This document shows, piece by piece, positions 27,029-35,554 of a DNA stretch of 64,000 nucleotides (the first letter of the stretch is position 1; each line of letters opens with the position of its first letter). The notes beneath the pieces were generated by a model that was not told the origin of the DNA, did not search any database, and saw nothing but the letters and a program-made list of their open reading frames with translations. Both the position numbers and the translations under genes were made by a program. Source of the stretch: Rhodovibrionaceae bacterium (lineage in GTDB: Bacteria; Pseudomonadota; Alphaproteobacteria; Kiloniellales; DSM-21159); the NCBI GenBank assembly GCA_028279885.1, contig JANQMX010000042.1, positions 1 through 64,000 on the forward strand. The letters are read 5' to 3'.

Positions 27029-27721
27029 CTAAAAGGCCGGCCGGTCGATGGCGTAGCCGGCCGAGCGCACCGTGCGAATCAAGTCCGGCTCGCTGTGGCC
27101 GTTGAGCGCTTTGCGCAGGCGCCGGATGTGCACGTCCACGGTGCGCGGCTCGACATAGACATCGCGGCCCCAGACCGCATCAAGAAGCTGCTCGCGGCTG
27201 AAGACGCGCCCCGGATACTGCATCAGGTGACGCAGCAAGCGGAACTCGGTCGGGCCGAGATGCACGTCGCGCTCGCCGCGCCGCACCCGGTGGGCGACCA
27301 GGTCCATGAAGAGGTCCTCGAAGGTCAGCGCCTCGTTGGTCAGGCTCGGCGCGCTGCGCCGCATGACCGCGCGGATGCGCGCCATCAGCTCGGTCGGCGA
27401 GAAGGGCTTGGTGATGTAGTCGTCGGCCCCGGCGTCGAGGCCGCGCACCTTGTCGAGCTCCTCGCCGCGTGCCGTCAGGATGATGATCGGTACGTCGCGC
27501 GTCTCGGTACGGCGGCGCAGCTGACGACAGACCTCCAGGCCCGACATCAGCGGCAGCATCCAGTCGAGCAGCACCAGGTCCGGCCGCTCTTCCCGGACCA
27601 CCATCAACGCTTCTTCCCCGTCGCGGGCCTCGACGATGCGATAGCCGTCGCGTTCCAGGTTGTACCGCAACATCGTAACAAGCGCCGACTCGTCCTCGAC
27701 GATCAGAATCAGGGGCTTCAT
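27029..27721 (-). CDS. phoB: Phosphate regulon response regulator
   Basis: An OmpR/PhoB-type response regulator, 230 aa. The receiver domain has the acidic pair near residue 10 (IVEDESAL), phosphoacceptor Asp53 in LLDWMLP, and the conserved Thr/Lys (ITKPFSPTELMARI). The C-terminal winged helix includes LGPTEFRLLRHLM and RTVDVHIRRLRKALN, characteristic of PhoB. It activates Pho genes when phosphate is scarce. It is the last gene of the phoR-pst-phoU-phoB operon and overlaps phoU by four bases. Confidence 0.96.
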   Translation of the reverse strand: MKPLILIVEDESALVTMLRYNLERDGYRIVEARDGEEALMVVREERPDLVLLDWMLPLMSGLEVCRQLRRRTETRDVPIIILTARGEELDKVRGLDAGADDYITKPFSPTELMARIRAVMRRSAPSLTNEALTFEDLFMDLVAHRVRRGERDVHLGPTEFRLLRHLMQYPGRVFSREQLLDAVWGRDVYVEPRTVDVHIRRLRKALNGHSEPDLIRTVRSAGYAIDRPAF

Positions 27722-28455
27722 GCTCTCGCGTCAGTCCTTTCCGCGGGCGTTCCGTAACTGCTGGTTTCGTCGAGATCGCCGCGCGGGCGACCGCCTTCGA
27801 TCTTCTCGCCGGTGATCAGGAAGTAAGCGACCTCGGCGATGTTGGTGGCATGGTCGCCGATGCGCTCGATGTTCTTGGCGATGAAGAGAAGATGGGTGCA
27901 GCCGGTGATGCTGCGCGGATCTTCCGCCATGTAGGTCAGGGTCTCGCGGAACAGCGAGTTGTACATGTTGTCGATCTCGGTGTCACTCTCCCACACCGCC
28001 ATGGCCTTGGTGGCGTTGCGCTCGTTGAAGGCGTCGAGCACGTCCTTGATGCGGCGCTGCACGGCACGGCCCATGCGCGGGATCGAGCCGACCGGCTCGA
28101 TGCGCGGCAGGCTGTTCAAGGTGACCGCGCGCTTGGCGATGTTCTTTGCGTGATCGCCGATGCGCTCCAGGTCGCCGGCGATCTTCAGCGCCGAAAAGAC
28201 GAAGCGCAGGTCGTCGGCCATCGGCTGCCGCCGCACCAGCATGTTGATGACGGCGTCGTTGATCGCCTCTTCGAGCTGGTCCACCTCCACGTCCCGGGCG
28301 ATGGTGCGGTTGGCGATCTCGCTGTTGCGCTTGGTCAGCGCCTCAACCGCGCCGGCGAAGCCGGCCTCAACCTGGCCGCCCATACGGGCGATCATCTCAT
28401 TGAGCGATGTGATCTCTTGGTCGAAAGACGTAACGATGTGGTCGGAGCTTTGCAT
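27718..28455 (-). CDS. phoU: Phosphate transport system regulator
   Basis: PhoU, 245 aa, built of two three-helix bundles, each with the metal/ligand-binding repeat: ALKIAGDLERIGDHAKNIAK in the first and FIAKNIERIGDHATNIAE in the second. It links the PstB transporter state to PhoR so that the Pho response is off when phosphate is plentiful. It lies between pstB and phoB and overlaps phoB by four bases. Complete and typical. Confidence 0.97.
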   Translation of the reverse strand: MQSSDHIVTSFDQEITSLNEMIARMGGQVEAGFAGAVEALTKRNSEIANRTIARDVEVDQLEEAINDAVINMLVRRQPMADDLRFVFSALKIAGDLERIGDHAKNIAKRAVTLNSLPRIEPVGSIPRMGRAVQRRIKDVLDAFNERNATKAMAVWESDTEIDNMYNSLFRETLTYMAEDPRSITGCTHLLFIAKNIERIGDHATNIAEVAYFLITGEKIEGGRPRGDLDETSSYGTPAERTDARA

Positions 28456-28499
28456 CTCAACTGGTTCGCTGAATATCCCGAGGACGTGTCGGGCTTATT

Positions 28500-29333
28500 T
28501 TAGCCGAAGCGGCCGGTAATGTAATCCTGGGTGCGCTTGTCCTTGGGATTGGTGAAAATATCCTCGGTCGAGCCGACCTCGACCAGGATGCCGAGATGGA
28601 AGAAGGCGGTGCGCTGGGAGACGCGCGCGGCCTGCTGCATCGAGTGGGTGACGATGACGATGGTGAAGTTCTGCCTCAGCTCGTCGATCAGTTCCTCGAT
28701 GCGCGAGGTGGCGATGGGGTCGAGCGCCGAGCAGGGCTCGTCCATCAGGATGACCTCGGGATTGACGGCGATGGCCCGGGCGATGCAGAGGCGCTGCTGC
28801 TGGCCGCCGGAGAGGCCGGTGCCGGGCTCCTCCAGGCGGTCCTTGGCTTCCTCCCACAAACCGGCGCGGCGCAGGCTGGACTCGACGATCTCGTCCATGT
28901 CGCCCTTGCTGTTGACCATGCCGTGGATGCGCGGCCCGTAGACGATGTTCTCGTAGATCGACTTCGGAAAGGGGTTGGGCTTCTGGAACACCATGCCGAC
29001 GCGGGCGCGGAGCTGCACCACGTCGAGCGAGGGATGGTAGATGTCCTCTTCGTCCAGGCGGATGTCACCGACCACGCGGCAGCCGTCGATGACGTCGTTC
29101 ATGCGGTTGAGACAGCGCAGGAAGGTGGACTTGCCGCAGCCGGACGGCCCGATCAGCGAGGTCACCTCGTTGGTGCCGATGTCCAGGTCGACCTGCTTCA
29201 AAGCATGGGCATCGCCGTAGTAGACGTTGGCGTCCCGGGCCGTCATCTTCGGCTCGTTGACCGCCGGCGCGGCCTCGCCGCCCTGCTGCCCAGACTGCGC
29301 GGGGGCAGCCCCTTCCGTTTCTGCAAGCGACAT
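28500..29333 (-). CDS. pstB: Phosphate ABC transporter ATPase
   Basis: PstB, 277 aa. Walker A GPSGCGKS (62-69), Q-loop [10 protein letters not shown], signature LSGGQQQR and Walker [14 protein letters not shown], followed by the H-loop [14 protein letters not shown], are all intact. A 30-residue Ala/Gly/Pro-rich N-terminal extension precedes the ATPase fold. ATG 29333 has the ribosome site GAGGAAAAG. The protein energises phosphate import through PstC/PstA. It is located 19 bases after pstA. Confidence 0.97.
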   Translation of the reverse strand: MSLAETEGAAPAQSGQQGGEAAPAVNEPKMTARDANVYYGDAHALKQVDLDIGTNEVTSLIGPSGCGKSTFLRCLNRMNDVIDGCRVVGDIRLDEEDIYHPSLDVVQLRARVGMVFQKPNPFPKSIYENIVYGPRIHGMVNSKGDMDEIVESSLRRAGLWEEAKDRLEEPGTGLSGGQQQRLCIARAIAVNPEVILMDEPCSALDPIATSRIEELIDELRQNFTIVIVTHSMQQAARVSQRTAFFHLGILVEVGSTEDIFTNPKDKRTQDYITGRFG

Positions 29334-29352
29334 CGTCTTTCTTTTCCTCTTT

Positions 29353-31224
29353 CTACCAGCGGCGCTCGAAGCGCTTGCGCAGCAGCACCGCCAGGGCATT
29401 CATCATGATCAGGAACCCGAGCAGAACCATGATGGCAGCGCTCGTCTTGGCGACGAAGGCGCGCTCCGGCAGGTCTGCCCACATGAAGATCTGGACCGGC
29501 AGCACCGAGGCCGGGTCGGTGAAGCCGCCTGGAATGTCGACGACGAAGGCGACCATGCCGATCATCAAGAGCGGCGCCGTCTCGCCGAGCGCCTGGGCCA
29601 TGCCGATGATGGTGCCGGTCAGGATGCCGGGCATGGCCAGTGGCAGGACATGATGGGTCATGACCTGCAGCTTGGAAGCGCCCATGCCGAGCGCCGCCTC
29701 GCGGATCGAGGGGGGCACCGCCTTCAGCGCGGCGCGCGAGGCGATGATGATGGTCGGCAGGGTCATCAGGGCCAGAACCATACCACCGACCAAGGGAGCT
29801 GAACGCGGCAGCTCGAAGAAGTTGAGGAAGACCGCAAGGCCGAGCAGTCCGAAGACGATGGAGGGAACGGCGGCGAGGTTGTTGATGTTGACCTCGATCA
29901 GGTCGGTCCAGCGGTTCTTGGGCGCGAACTCTTCGAGATAGACCGCCGCCAGCACCCCGATGGGGAAGGACAGCAGCAAGGTGATCACCAGGGTCAGGAA
30001 GGAACCGACCACCGCACCCCAGATACCGGCCTGCTCCGGCTCGCGGCTATTGCCGTCGGTGAAGAAGGAGATGTTGAAGCGGGTCTCGATCTGGTCGCTT
30101 TGCTCCAACGACCAAACCCAAGCGGCCTCCCGATCGGGCAGCCGCCGCTGGGACTCCGGCGTCTCGATGACGAAGATATCCCAGGTGCCGGCCGGCGCGT
30201 CGGCGTCGGAGCGCGGCGGCACCAGCGGCTCCACCGTGGCCTCGGTGTTGCTGATCTCAAGGATCTTGAGCAGGCCGCCGTTCATCTCGATGAGGTAGCT
30301 GGGCAACTGTTCGGTCAGCGCCTCCGCACCGCCGACGCGGGCCGAGCGGGCCTCGTAGTCGTCGATCTGCTCCTTCACCTGACTGCGGCGCTCTTGCAGG
30401 GACGCAAGGCTGGCCTCGGCCTGTGCGACCATGTTCTGCAGGCGGTCGACAACGTCTTCCGCTGCCCCGGACGCCTGGGCATCGGCCAAGGCCGTGCTGG
30501 AGTCCGCGAGCTGGTCGCGTGCGGCGGCGACACCGCGGTCGAGGCGTGTCACCCTGATCTGCAGGCGTTCGGCGAGCTCGCCGAGCTCCTGCTTGATGGA
30601 GTCCAGGATCTCGGCGAAGTCGTTGGAGGTGGACAGCACCCGCGTTGTGCCGTCGACCTCGATGATCGAGGCGATGCCGTTGGTCTCCTGGCGCGAGAAG
30701 TCGGACATCAGGCCCTTGCGGTAGACGTCCACGTCGGCCGAGCTCTTGACCCAGACGCTGTGGGTCGTGCCGATGATGCTCGGGTCGGCCAGAACGTCCG
30801 CGCGCAGGGTTTCGGAAGCCTCGCTGCTGACGAGGGCGCGCAGGGCCCGGCGATCTGTCCGCCCCGATACGTTGGGGAAGCGCTCATAGAGCGCGTTGTT
30901 GATCAGGGTGCCATAGCGCGCGCGGGCCAGCACCGCCGGGTCGTTGGTGCCGTCCGGGTCGATCTCCTCCCGGGGCAGCTCGACCTGGAAGTCGATGTAG
31001 TTCTGGCTGAAGGCCGGCAGTGCCTCGGTGACGATGCGGCCGAGCAGGATGAGCAGCACGGCCGCCGCAATGCCGATGGCCAAGGCGCCGAAAATCTGGA
31101 AGCGCCGTTCCGCCCGATAGCGCTTTCTCAGCCGCGCCTCGGAGAGGTCGGGGCGCCGATACGAGGCGGCGCCCGTCTCGGCCGCCTGGCCGCGCGAGCC
31201 GTTGGTGAGAGCGGCGTCAGTCAT
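29353..31224 (-). CDS. pstA: Phosphate ABC transporter permease, long form
   Basis: PstA, 623 aa, about twice the length of the E. coli protein. One membrane helix (residues about 43-66) is followed by a periplasmic insert of roughly 330 residues. The insert contains a DUF3333-like part and a strong coiled coil around 210-300 ([32 protein letters not shown]). The ordinary permease domain (about 405-620) has the EAA-type loop [20 protein letters not shown]. Alphaproteobacterial PstA often has an insert, but this one is large. It overlaps pstC by eight bases. Confidence 0.93.
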   Translation of the reverse strand: MTDAALTNGSRGQAAETGAASYRRPDLSEARLRKRYRAERRFQIFGALAIGIAAAVLLILLGRIVTEALPAFSQNYIDFQVELPREEIDPDGTNDPAVLARARYGTLINNALYERFPNVSGRTDRRALRALVSSEASETLRADVLADPSIIGTTHSVWVKSSADVDVYRKGLMSDFSRQETNGIASIIEVDGTTRVLSTSNDFAEILDSIKQELGELAERLQIRVTRLDRGVAAARDQLADSSTALADAQASGAAEDVVDRLQNMVAQAEASLASLQERRSQVKEQIDDYEARSARVGGAEALTEQLPSYLIEMNGGLLKILEISNTEATVEPLVPPRSDADAPAGTWDIFVIETPESQRRLPDREAAWVWSLEQSDQIETRFNISFFTDGNSREPEQAGIWGAVVGSFLTLVITLLLSFPIGVLAAVYLEEFAPKNRWTDLIEVNINNLAAVPSIVFGLLGLAVFLNFFELPRSAPLVGGMVLALMTLPTIIIASRAALKAVPPSIREAALGMGASKLQVMTHHVLPLAMPGILTGTIIGMAQALGETAPLLMIGMVAFVVDIPGGFTDPASVLPVQIFMWADLPERAFVAKTSAAIMVLLGFLIMMNALAVLLRKRFERRW

Positions 31225-32599
31225 ATTTCTCTCGATACTTGCGGACGATGTGCAAGGCGTAGACGTTGAGGCAAAGGGTCACGACGAAGAGCACCAGGCC
31301 GAGGGCGAAGGCCGCCAAGGTCTTGGCGCTGTCGAACTCCTGGTCGCCGGTCAAGAGCGTCACGATCTGCACCGTCACCGTTGTCACCGATTCCAGCGGA
31401 TTGGCCGTCAGGTTCGCCGCCAGGCCGGCCGCCATCACCACGATCATGGTCTCGCCGATGGCGCGGCTGACCGCCAGCAGCACCGCGCCGACGATGCCCG
31501 GCAGGGCGGCGGGCAGAATGACCTGTCGAACCGTCTCGGACTGGGTCGCGCCGAGGGCGTAGGAGCCGTCGCGCAGGGTCTGCGGTACCGCGTTCATGAC
31601 GTCGTCCGACAGGGACGAGACGAAGGGGATGATCATGATGCCCATGACCATGCCGGCGGCCAGGGCCGACTCGGAGGAGACGCCGAGCCCGACCGACTCG
31701 CCCAGGCCACGGAAGAAGGGCGCCACCGCCAGGGCGGCAAAGAAGCCGTAGACCACCGTCGGGATGCCGGCCAGGACCTCGAGCAGCGGCTTGGCGATCG
31801 CGCGCACCCGCGGCGAAGCGTACTCCGACATGTAGATCGCCGAGAAGAGGCCGACCGGCACCGCCACGAACATGGCGATGACGGTGATCAGCATGGTGCC
31901 GGCGAACAGCGGAATGGCGCCGAAAGCGCCGGAGGCGCCGACCTGATCGGCGCGCAGCGCCGTCTGAGGTGACCAGTGGATGCCGAAGAGAAAGTCCCAA
32001 AAAGGAACCATCGTGAAAAATCGGCCGGTTTCGAAAAGCAGCGAAAGAATGATGCCGACCGTCGTCAGGATGGCGATCAGCGAGGCCAGGAACATGATGA
32101 CCGTGGTGACGCGCTCGACCTGATTGCGCGCCCGGAGGCTGACCGAGATGCGCTTGCGGGCGAAGAGAAACCCGATACCGACCAGGACCGCCATGGCGAC
32201 GATCATCGCGATGCGGCTGACCGTCAAGGTACTGGCGTAGCCGTCTGCGGCCGCCTGTAGCTCCGGGCTGATGGTCGCGCCGACGATATTGCCGGTGGCC
32301 AACCGCTTGATCTCGCCGATGCGCAGATCGAGCTCGGCTTGAGAGAGCTGCGAGAAGGCTTGCGGCAGGTTGGCAAGCAGCACGCTCTCGGCGATGTGCG
32401 GCTCGATGACCAGCCAGAGAACGAGCAGGATGATCGCCGGTAAGGCCACCCAGAGCGCGGCATAGAAGCCGTGATAGGAGGGCAGCGAATGAAGCTGTTT
32501 CGCCGATCCGCCACCGACCGTCAGAGCTTGGCGTTGACCGACGAAATAGGCCGCGGTCGAGAGGACCAGCAGGACCAGCAGGATTGTCAGCACGTTCAT
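31217..32599 (-). CDS. pstC: Phosphate ABC transporter permease, extended form
   Basis: PstC, 460 aa. It has an N-terminal extension with a first membrane helix, then FYAALWVALPAIILLVLWLV, an extramembrane stretch (about 85-140) and further helices before the canonical permease domain. That domain includes IYMSEYASPRVRAIAKPLLEV written in pieces, GIPTVVYGF and SYALGATQSETVRQVILPAALPG. The EAA-type loop contacts PstB. I use ATG 32599, which starts directly before the first helix; the frame is open to 32647. A strong hairpin separates it from pstS upstream. Confidence 0.92.
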   Translation of the reverse strand: MNVLTILLVLLVLSTAAYFVGQRQALTVGGGSAKQLHSLPSYHGFYAALWVALPAIILLVLWLVIEPHIAESVLLANLPQAFSQLSQAELDLRIGEIKRLATGNIVGATISPELQAAADGYASTLTVSRIAMIVAMAVLVGIGFLFARKRISVSLRARNQVERVTTVIMFLASLIAILTTVGIILSLLFETGRFFTMVPFWDFLFGIHWSPQTALRADQVGASGAFGAIPLFAGTMLITVIAMFVAVPVGLFSAIYMSEYASPRVRAIAKPLLEVLAGIPTVVYGFFAALAVAPFFRGLGESVGLGVSSESALAAGMVMGIMIIPFVSSLSDDVMNAVPQTLRDGSYALGATQSETVRQVILPAALPGIVGAVLLAVSRAIGETMIVVMAAGLAANLTANPLESVTTVTVQIVTLLTGDQEFDSAKTLAAFALGLVLFVVTLCLNVYALHIVRKYREKYD

Positions 32600-32690
32600 G
32601 AGACGGCTTCGCTCTTCCGTGGCGCGCTGAAGATCAGCCGCCAGCACCCAAGATTTCTGGTAACAAGCCCCAAAAGCACCAACCGGTCGA

Positions 32691-32718
32691 CCGGTGGCGC
32701 GCGCCTGCGCGCCACCGG
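32691..32718 (-). terminator. Intercistronic hairpin between pstS and pstC
   Basis: A perfect 12-bp GC-rich stem (32691-32702 with 32707-32718) around a 4-base loop, 23 bases after the pstS stop on the minus strand. No T-run follows immediately. Its place after the binding-protein gene and before the permease genes is where many ABC operons carry an mRNA-stabilising or partially terminating hairpin, giving more PstS than permease. Confidence 0.7.
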
Positions 32719-32741
32719 CGTTCCGGGACTAAAAAGACTGA

Positions 32742-33779
32742 CTACATGCTCTCGATGGCACGCAGACCAACCGCGTTGTCGCGGGTCTGGGCGCGCAGGT
32801 CATCGGGCAGCGCGATCAGGCCCTTGTCGGCGAGGTAGCCCTCGGGACCGAACGCCTCTTCGCTGGTGTATTCCGCGACGAACTCGGCCATGCCGGGGAT
32901 CACGCCGACGTGCTCTTTCTTGACGTAGAAGAAGAGCGGGCGGGACACCGGATAGGCGCCGTCGGCAATGGCCTCGAACTCAGGCGCAACACCGTCGACC
33001 AGGGCACCCTGGATCTGGTCGCTGTTCTGATCGAGGAACGAGAAGCCGAAGATGCCCAGCGCGGCCGGGTTGGCCACCAGCTTCTGGACGATCAGGTTGT
33101 CGTTCTCGCCGGCTTCGATGAAGGCACCGTCCTCACGCATGGCGTCGGAGACGTTGCGGAAGGCTTTCTTGTCGGCCTTACGCATCTCGGCGAGCATCGG
33201 GTAAGCCTTGGCGCCGTTGCGCATCACCAGCTCGACGAAGGCGTCACGGGTGCCGGAGGTCGGCGGCGGGCCCAGCACTTCGATCTTGAAGCGCGGCAGG
33301 GCCGGGTCGATGTCGCTCCACATCTGATGCGGGTTGTCGACCAGCTCACCGTTGACCGGAACCTGAGCGGCAAGCGCGGTGAAGAGCTGCTGCTTGGTCA
33401 GGTTGAAGAGCTCGGCGCCCTTGCGGTTGGCCAGCACGATGCCGTCATAGCCGACCTGAACCTCGACCACGCCGATGCCGTTCTCAGAGCAGTTCTCGAA
33501 CTCGCTCTTCTTGATGCGGCGGGAGGCGTTGGTCATGTCCGGGTGCTCGGCACCGATACCGGCGCAGAACAGCTTCATGCCGCCGCCGGTGCCCGTGGAC
33601 TCGACGACGGGGGTCTTGAAGTCGGTCGTCTTGCCGAACTGCTCGGCGACAGCCGTGGTGAACGGGAAGACCGTCGAGGAGCCGACGAAGCGAATCTGAT
33701 CGCGGGCTTCGGCTGTCTCGCTCTGGCCCAGGATAGCCACCGTGGCAACGGCGGCGAGTGCGATGGTTTTCTTGATCAA
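32742..33779 (-). CDS. pstS: Phosphate-binding periplasmic protein
   Basis: PstS, 345 aa, binds phosphate in the periplasm and delivers it to PstCAB. It begins with the signal peptide IKKTIALAAVATVAILG and probable cleavage near AEA-RDQ. Ligand-site motifs include FVGSSTVFPF, VESTGTGGGMKLFC and GPPPTSGTRDAF. TTG 33779 is preferred because GGAG lies 8 bases before it and it gives a normal signal peptide; an ATG at 33824 would add 15 residues. It follows phoR in the same direction, with a 186-base gap that probably holds a PhoB-dependent promoter. Confidence 0.92.
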   Translation of the reverse strand: MIKKTIALAAVATVAILGQSETAEARDQIRFVGSSTVFPFTTAVAEQFGKTTDFKTPVVESTGTGGGMKLFCAGIGAEHPDMTNASRRIKKSEFENCSENGIGVVEVQVGYDGIVLANRKGAELFNLTKQQLFTALAAQVPVNGELVDNPHQMWSDIDPALPRFKIEVLGPPPTSGTRDAFVELVMRNGAKAYPMLAEMRKADKKAFRNVSDAMREDGAFIEAGENDNLIVQKLVANPAALGIFGFSFLDQNSDQIQGALVDGVAPEFEAIADGAYPVSRPLFFYVKKEHVGVIPGMAEFVAEYTSEEAFGPEGYLADKGLIALPDDLRAQTRDNAVGLRAIESM

Positions 33780-33897
33780 GAGAGTGCTCCCAGTGATTGG
33801 GTTGTTGTTCCTGCCTTTGCGCATAGCAAGCCCGCTCGATCGGAACCGAGCCGGCGCACAGGTGGTAGTACTCGTCTAGGTCACTTATATTGCGGTT

Positions 33898-33915
33898 CTG
33901 TTACGCTTTTGTTTC
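33898..33915. promoter_or_regulatory. Possible Pho box before pstS
   Basis: The plus strand reads CTGTTAC-GCTT-TTGTTTC, resembling two 7-base PhoB half-sites separated by 4 bases. A TATAAG -10-like hexamer lies about 12 bases further on the minus strand, in the direction of pstS. The half-sites point away from pstS, unlike the classical orientation, so this is tentative. Confidence 0.3.
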
Positions 33916-33965
33916 AAACACCGGCCGCGGTGTAGATAATTCGCCGCCTCCGCACAGGGTGCGTG

Positions 33966-35438
33966 TTACGCGCGGCTGCGCAGGCTTTCCGGCGCTTCCA
34001 CTTGTTCCTGGGGCGGGGCCGGCAGATAAACCGAAAAGCGCGATCCCACGCCGACCTGGCTTTCGATCTCCAGATAGCCGCGGTGACGGTTGAGGACGTG
34101 CTTGACGATGGCGAGGCCAAGGCCTGTGCCGCCCTGGTCGCGGGAGCGCGCGGTATCGACCCGGTAGAAGCGCTCGGTCAGGCGCGGCAGATGCTCCTTG
34201 GCGATGCCTTCGCCGGAATCTTCGACGGTGATCGCGACGGCGGGACCGCCGATGCGCCGGGCGGCGGGGTCCTCCTCAGGCGAGAGATGGCGGGTGGTCA
34301 CCGTCACCTCGCTGCCGGCGCGGCCGTACTTCAGCGCGTTGTCCAGCAGGTTGCCGAACACCAGCGAGAGATCGCTGGCATCGCCGATCACCTCGGTCGC
34401 GCGCCCCAGATCGAAGACGATGCGGATGTGCCGCGCCTTGGCCTTGATCTCCAAGGGCTCGGCGACGTCCTGCAGGATGCCGTGCAGATCGGCCACATCG
34501 CTCGGCGGCGAATGCTCGCGCATCTCGATGCGGGAGAGCGACAGCAGGTCATCGATCAGCTGCGACATGCGGTCGGCCTGCTCGTGCATGATGACGAGAA
34601 AGCGCTCGCGCGCCTCCTGGTCGTCCTTGGCCGGGCCCATCAAGGTCTCGATGAAGCCCAGCAGGTTGGCCAAGGGCGTGCGCAGCTCGTGACTGGCGTT
34701 GGCAACGAAGTCCGCCTGTAGCTGGCGCGTCCGGTAGACGGTGGTGAGGTCGTGCAGCGAGACGATCACCGAGACGCCGTCGGAGGTCGACGCGTCGAGG
34801 CCGACGATACGGGCGCTGAACTGGCGCTCCACCTCGCCCGGCAGGCTGAAGGAGATCTCCGCCGAGGACCGCGGCTCGGTGTCGTCGGCGTGGTAGTTGC
34901 TGTCGATCGCGGCCAGCACGTCCGGATTGCGCAGTACGGCGGTGATGTCGCGCCCCTCGATGGCGCGGCCGAACAGGGCGACCGCCGCCGGGTTGGCCTG
35001 CACCACCTTCTTGCCGCTACCGAGCAGCAAGATGGGGTCCGGCAGGTTGGCCATGATCACCTCGCGGCTGGCCAGGGCGCCGACCAGCTCCTGCCGGCGG
35101 GCCTGGCGCTCGCCGGCCATCTCGACCAGGGCGGCGTCCAGCTCCGGCGCCAGGATGGGCGAGGTGCCGGCCGGCGGCACCGGCATGGCGCTGCCGCGGC
35201 CCAGCGCCGCGACATAGCGATAGAGGCCGTCGAGGTGGCGGAAATGCGGGACCAGGATGCCGAGGAGGGTGATCGACACCGCCAGGATGCCGCCCAGTGC
35301 CAGCTCCCAGTCCAGGGTGCCGCCGAGCCAGAGGGACAGCAAAAGGGCAACGGCCGGCGCCGCGAACAAGAGAAAAGCCGCCGGAAAGCGGCGGCTGGGC
35401 AAGCTCTTGCCGTTCTGTTGTTCGGGGACGTCGTTCAT
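33966..35438 (-). CDS. phoR: Phosphate regulon sensor kinase
   Basis: PhoR, 490 aa, membrane-bound histidine kinase that phosphorylates PhoB. Two membrane helices (residues about 20-40 and 46-64) lead to a PAS domain (about 125-235, PDPILLLGSGKKVVQANPAA). The dimerisation box is ASHELRTPLANLLGF with His250, and the ATPase has NLLDNALKYG, DSGEGI and GGTGLGLAIVKH. It is the first gene of the operon phoR-pstSCAB-phoU-phoB, so sensor, transporter and regulator are made together. Confidence 0.95.
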   Translation of the reverse strand: MNDVPEQQNGKSLPSRRFPAAFLLFAAPAVALLLSLWLGGTLDWELALGGILAVSITLLGILVPHFRHLDGLYRYVAALGRGSAMPVPPAGTSPILAPELDAALVEMAGERQARRQELVGALASREVIMANLPDPILLLGSGKKVVQANPAAVALFGRAIEGRDITAVLRNPDVLAAIDSNYHADDTEPRSSAEISFSLPGEVERQFSARIVGLDASTSDGVSVIVSLHDLTTVYRTRQLQADFVANASHELRTPLANLLGFIETLMGPAKDDQEARERFLVIMHEQADRMSQLIDDLLSLSRIEMREHSPPSDVADLHGILQDVAEPLEIKAKARHIRIVFDLGRATEVIGDASDLSLVFGNLLDNALKYGRAGSEVTVTTRHLSPEEDPAARRIGGPAVAITVEDSGEGIAKEHLPRLTERFYRVDTARSRDQGGTGLGLAIVKHVLNRHRGYLEIESQVGVGSRFSVYLPAPPQEQVEAPESLRSRA

Positions 35439-35554
35439 CTACGGTCTGCTTCTCAAGCCAATGCGGCCTCACGCCCTGCTGTACAAGCATCCGCGCGGTT
35501 CGCCAAGAAAACAGCCGCGCGTGGCACTGTGGTTTATCCGCCTGGGGATAAGTC

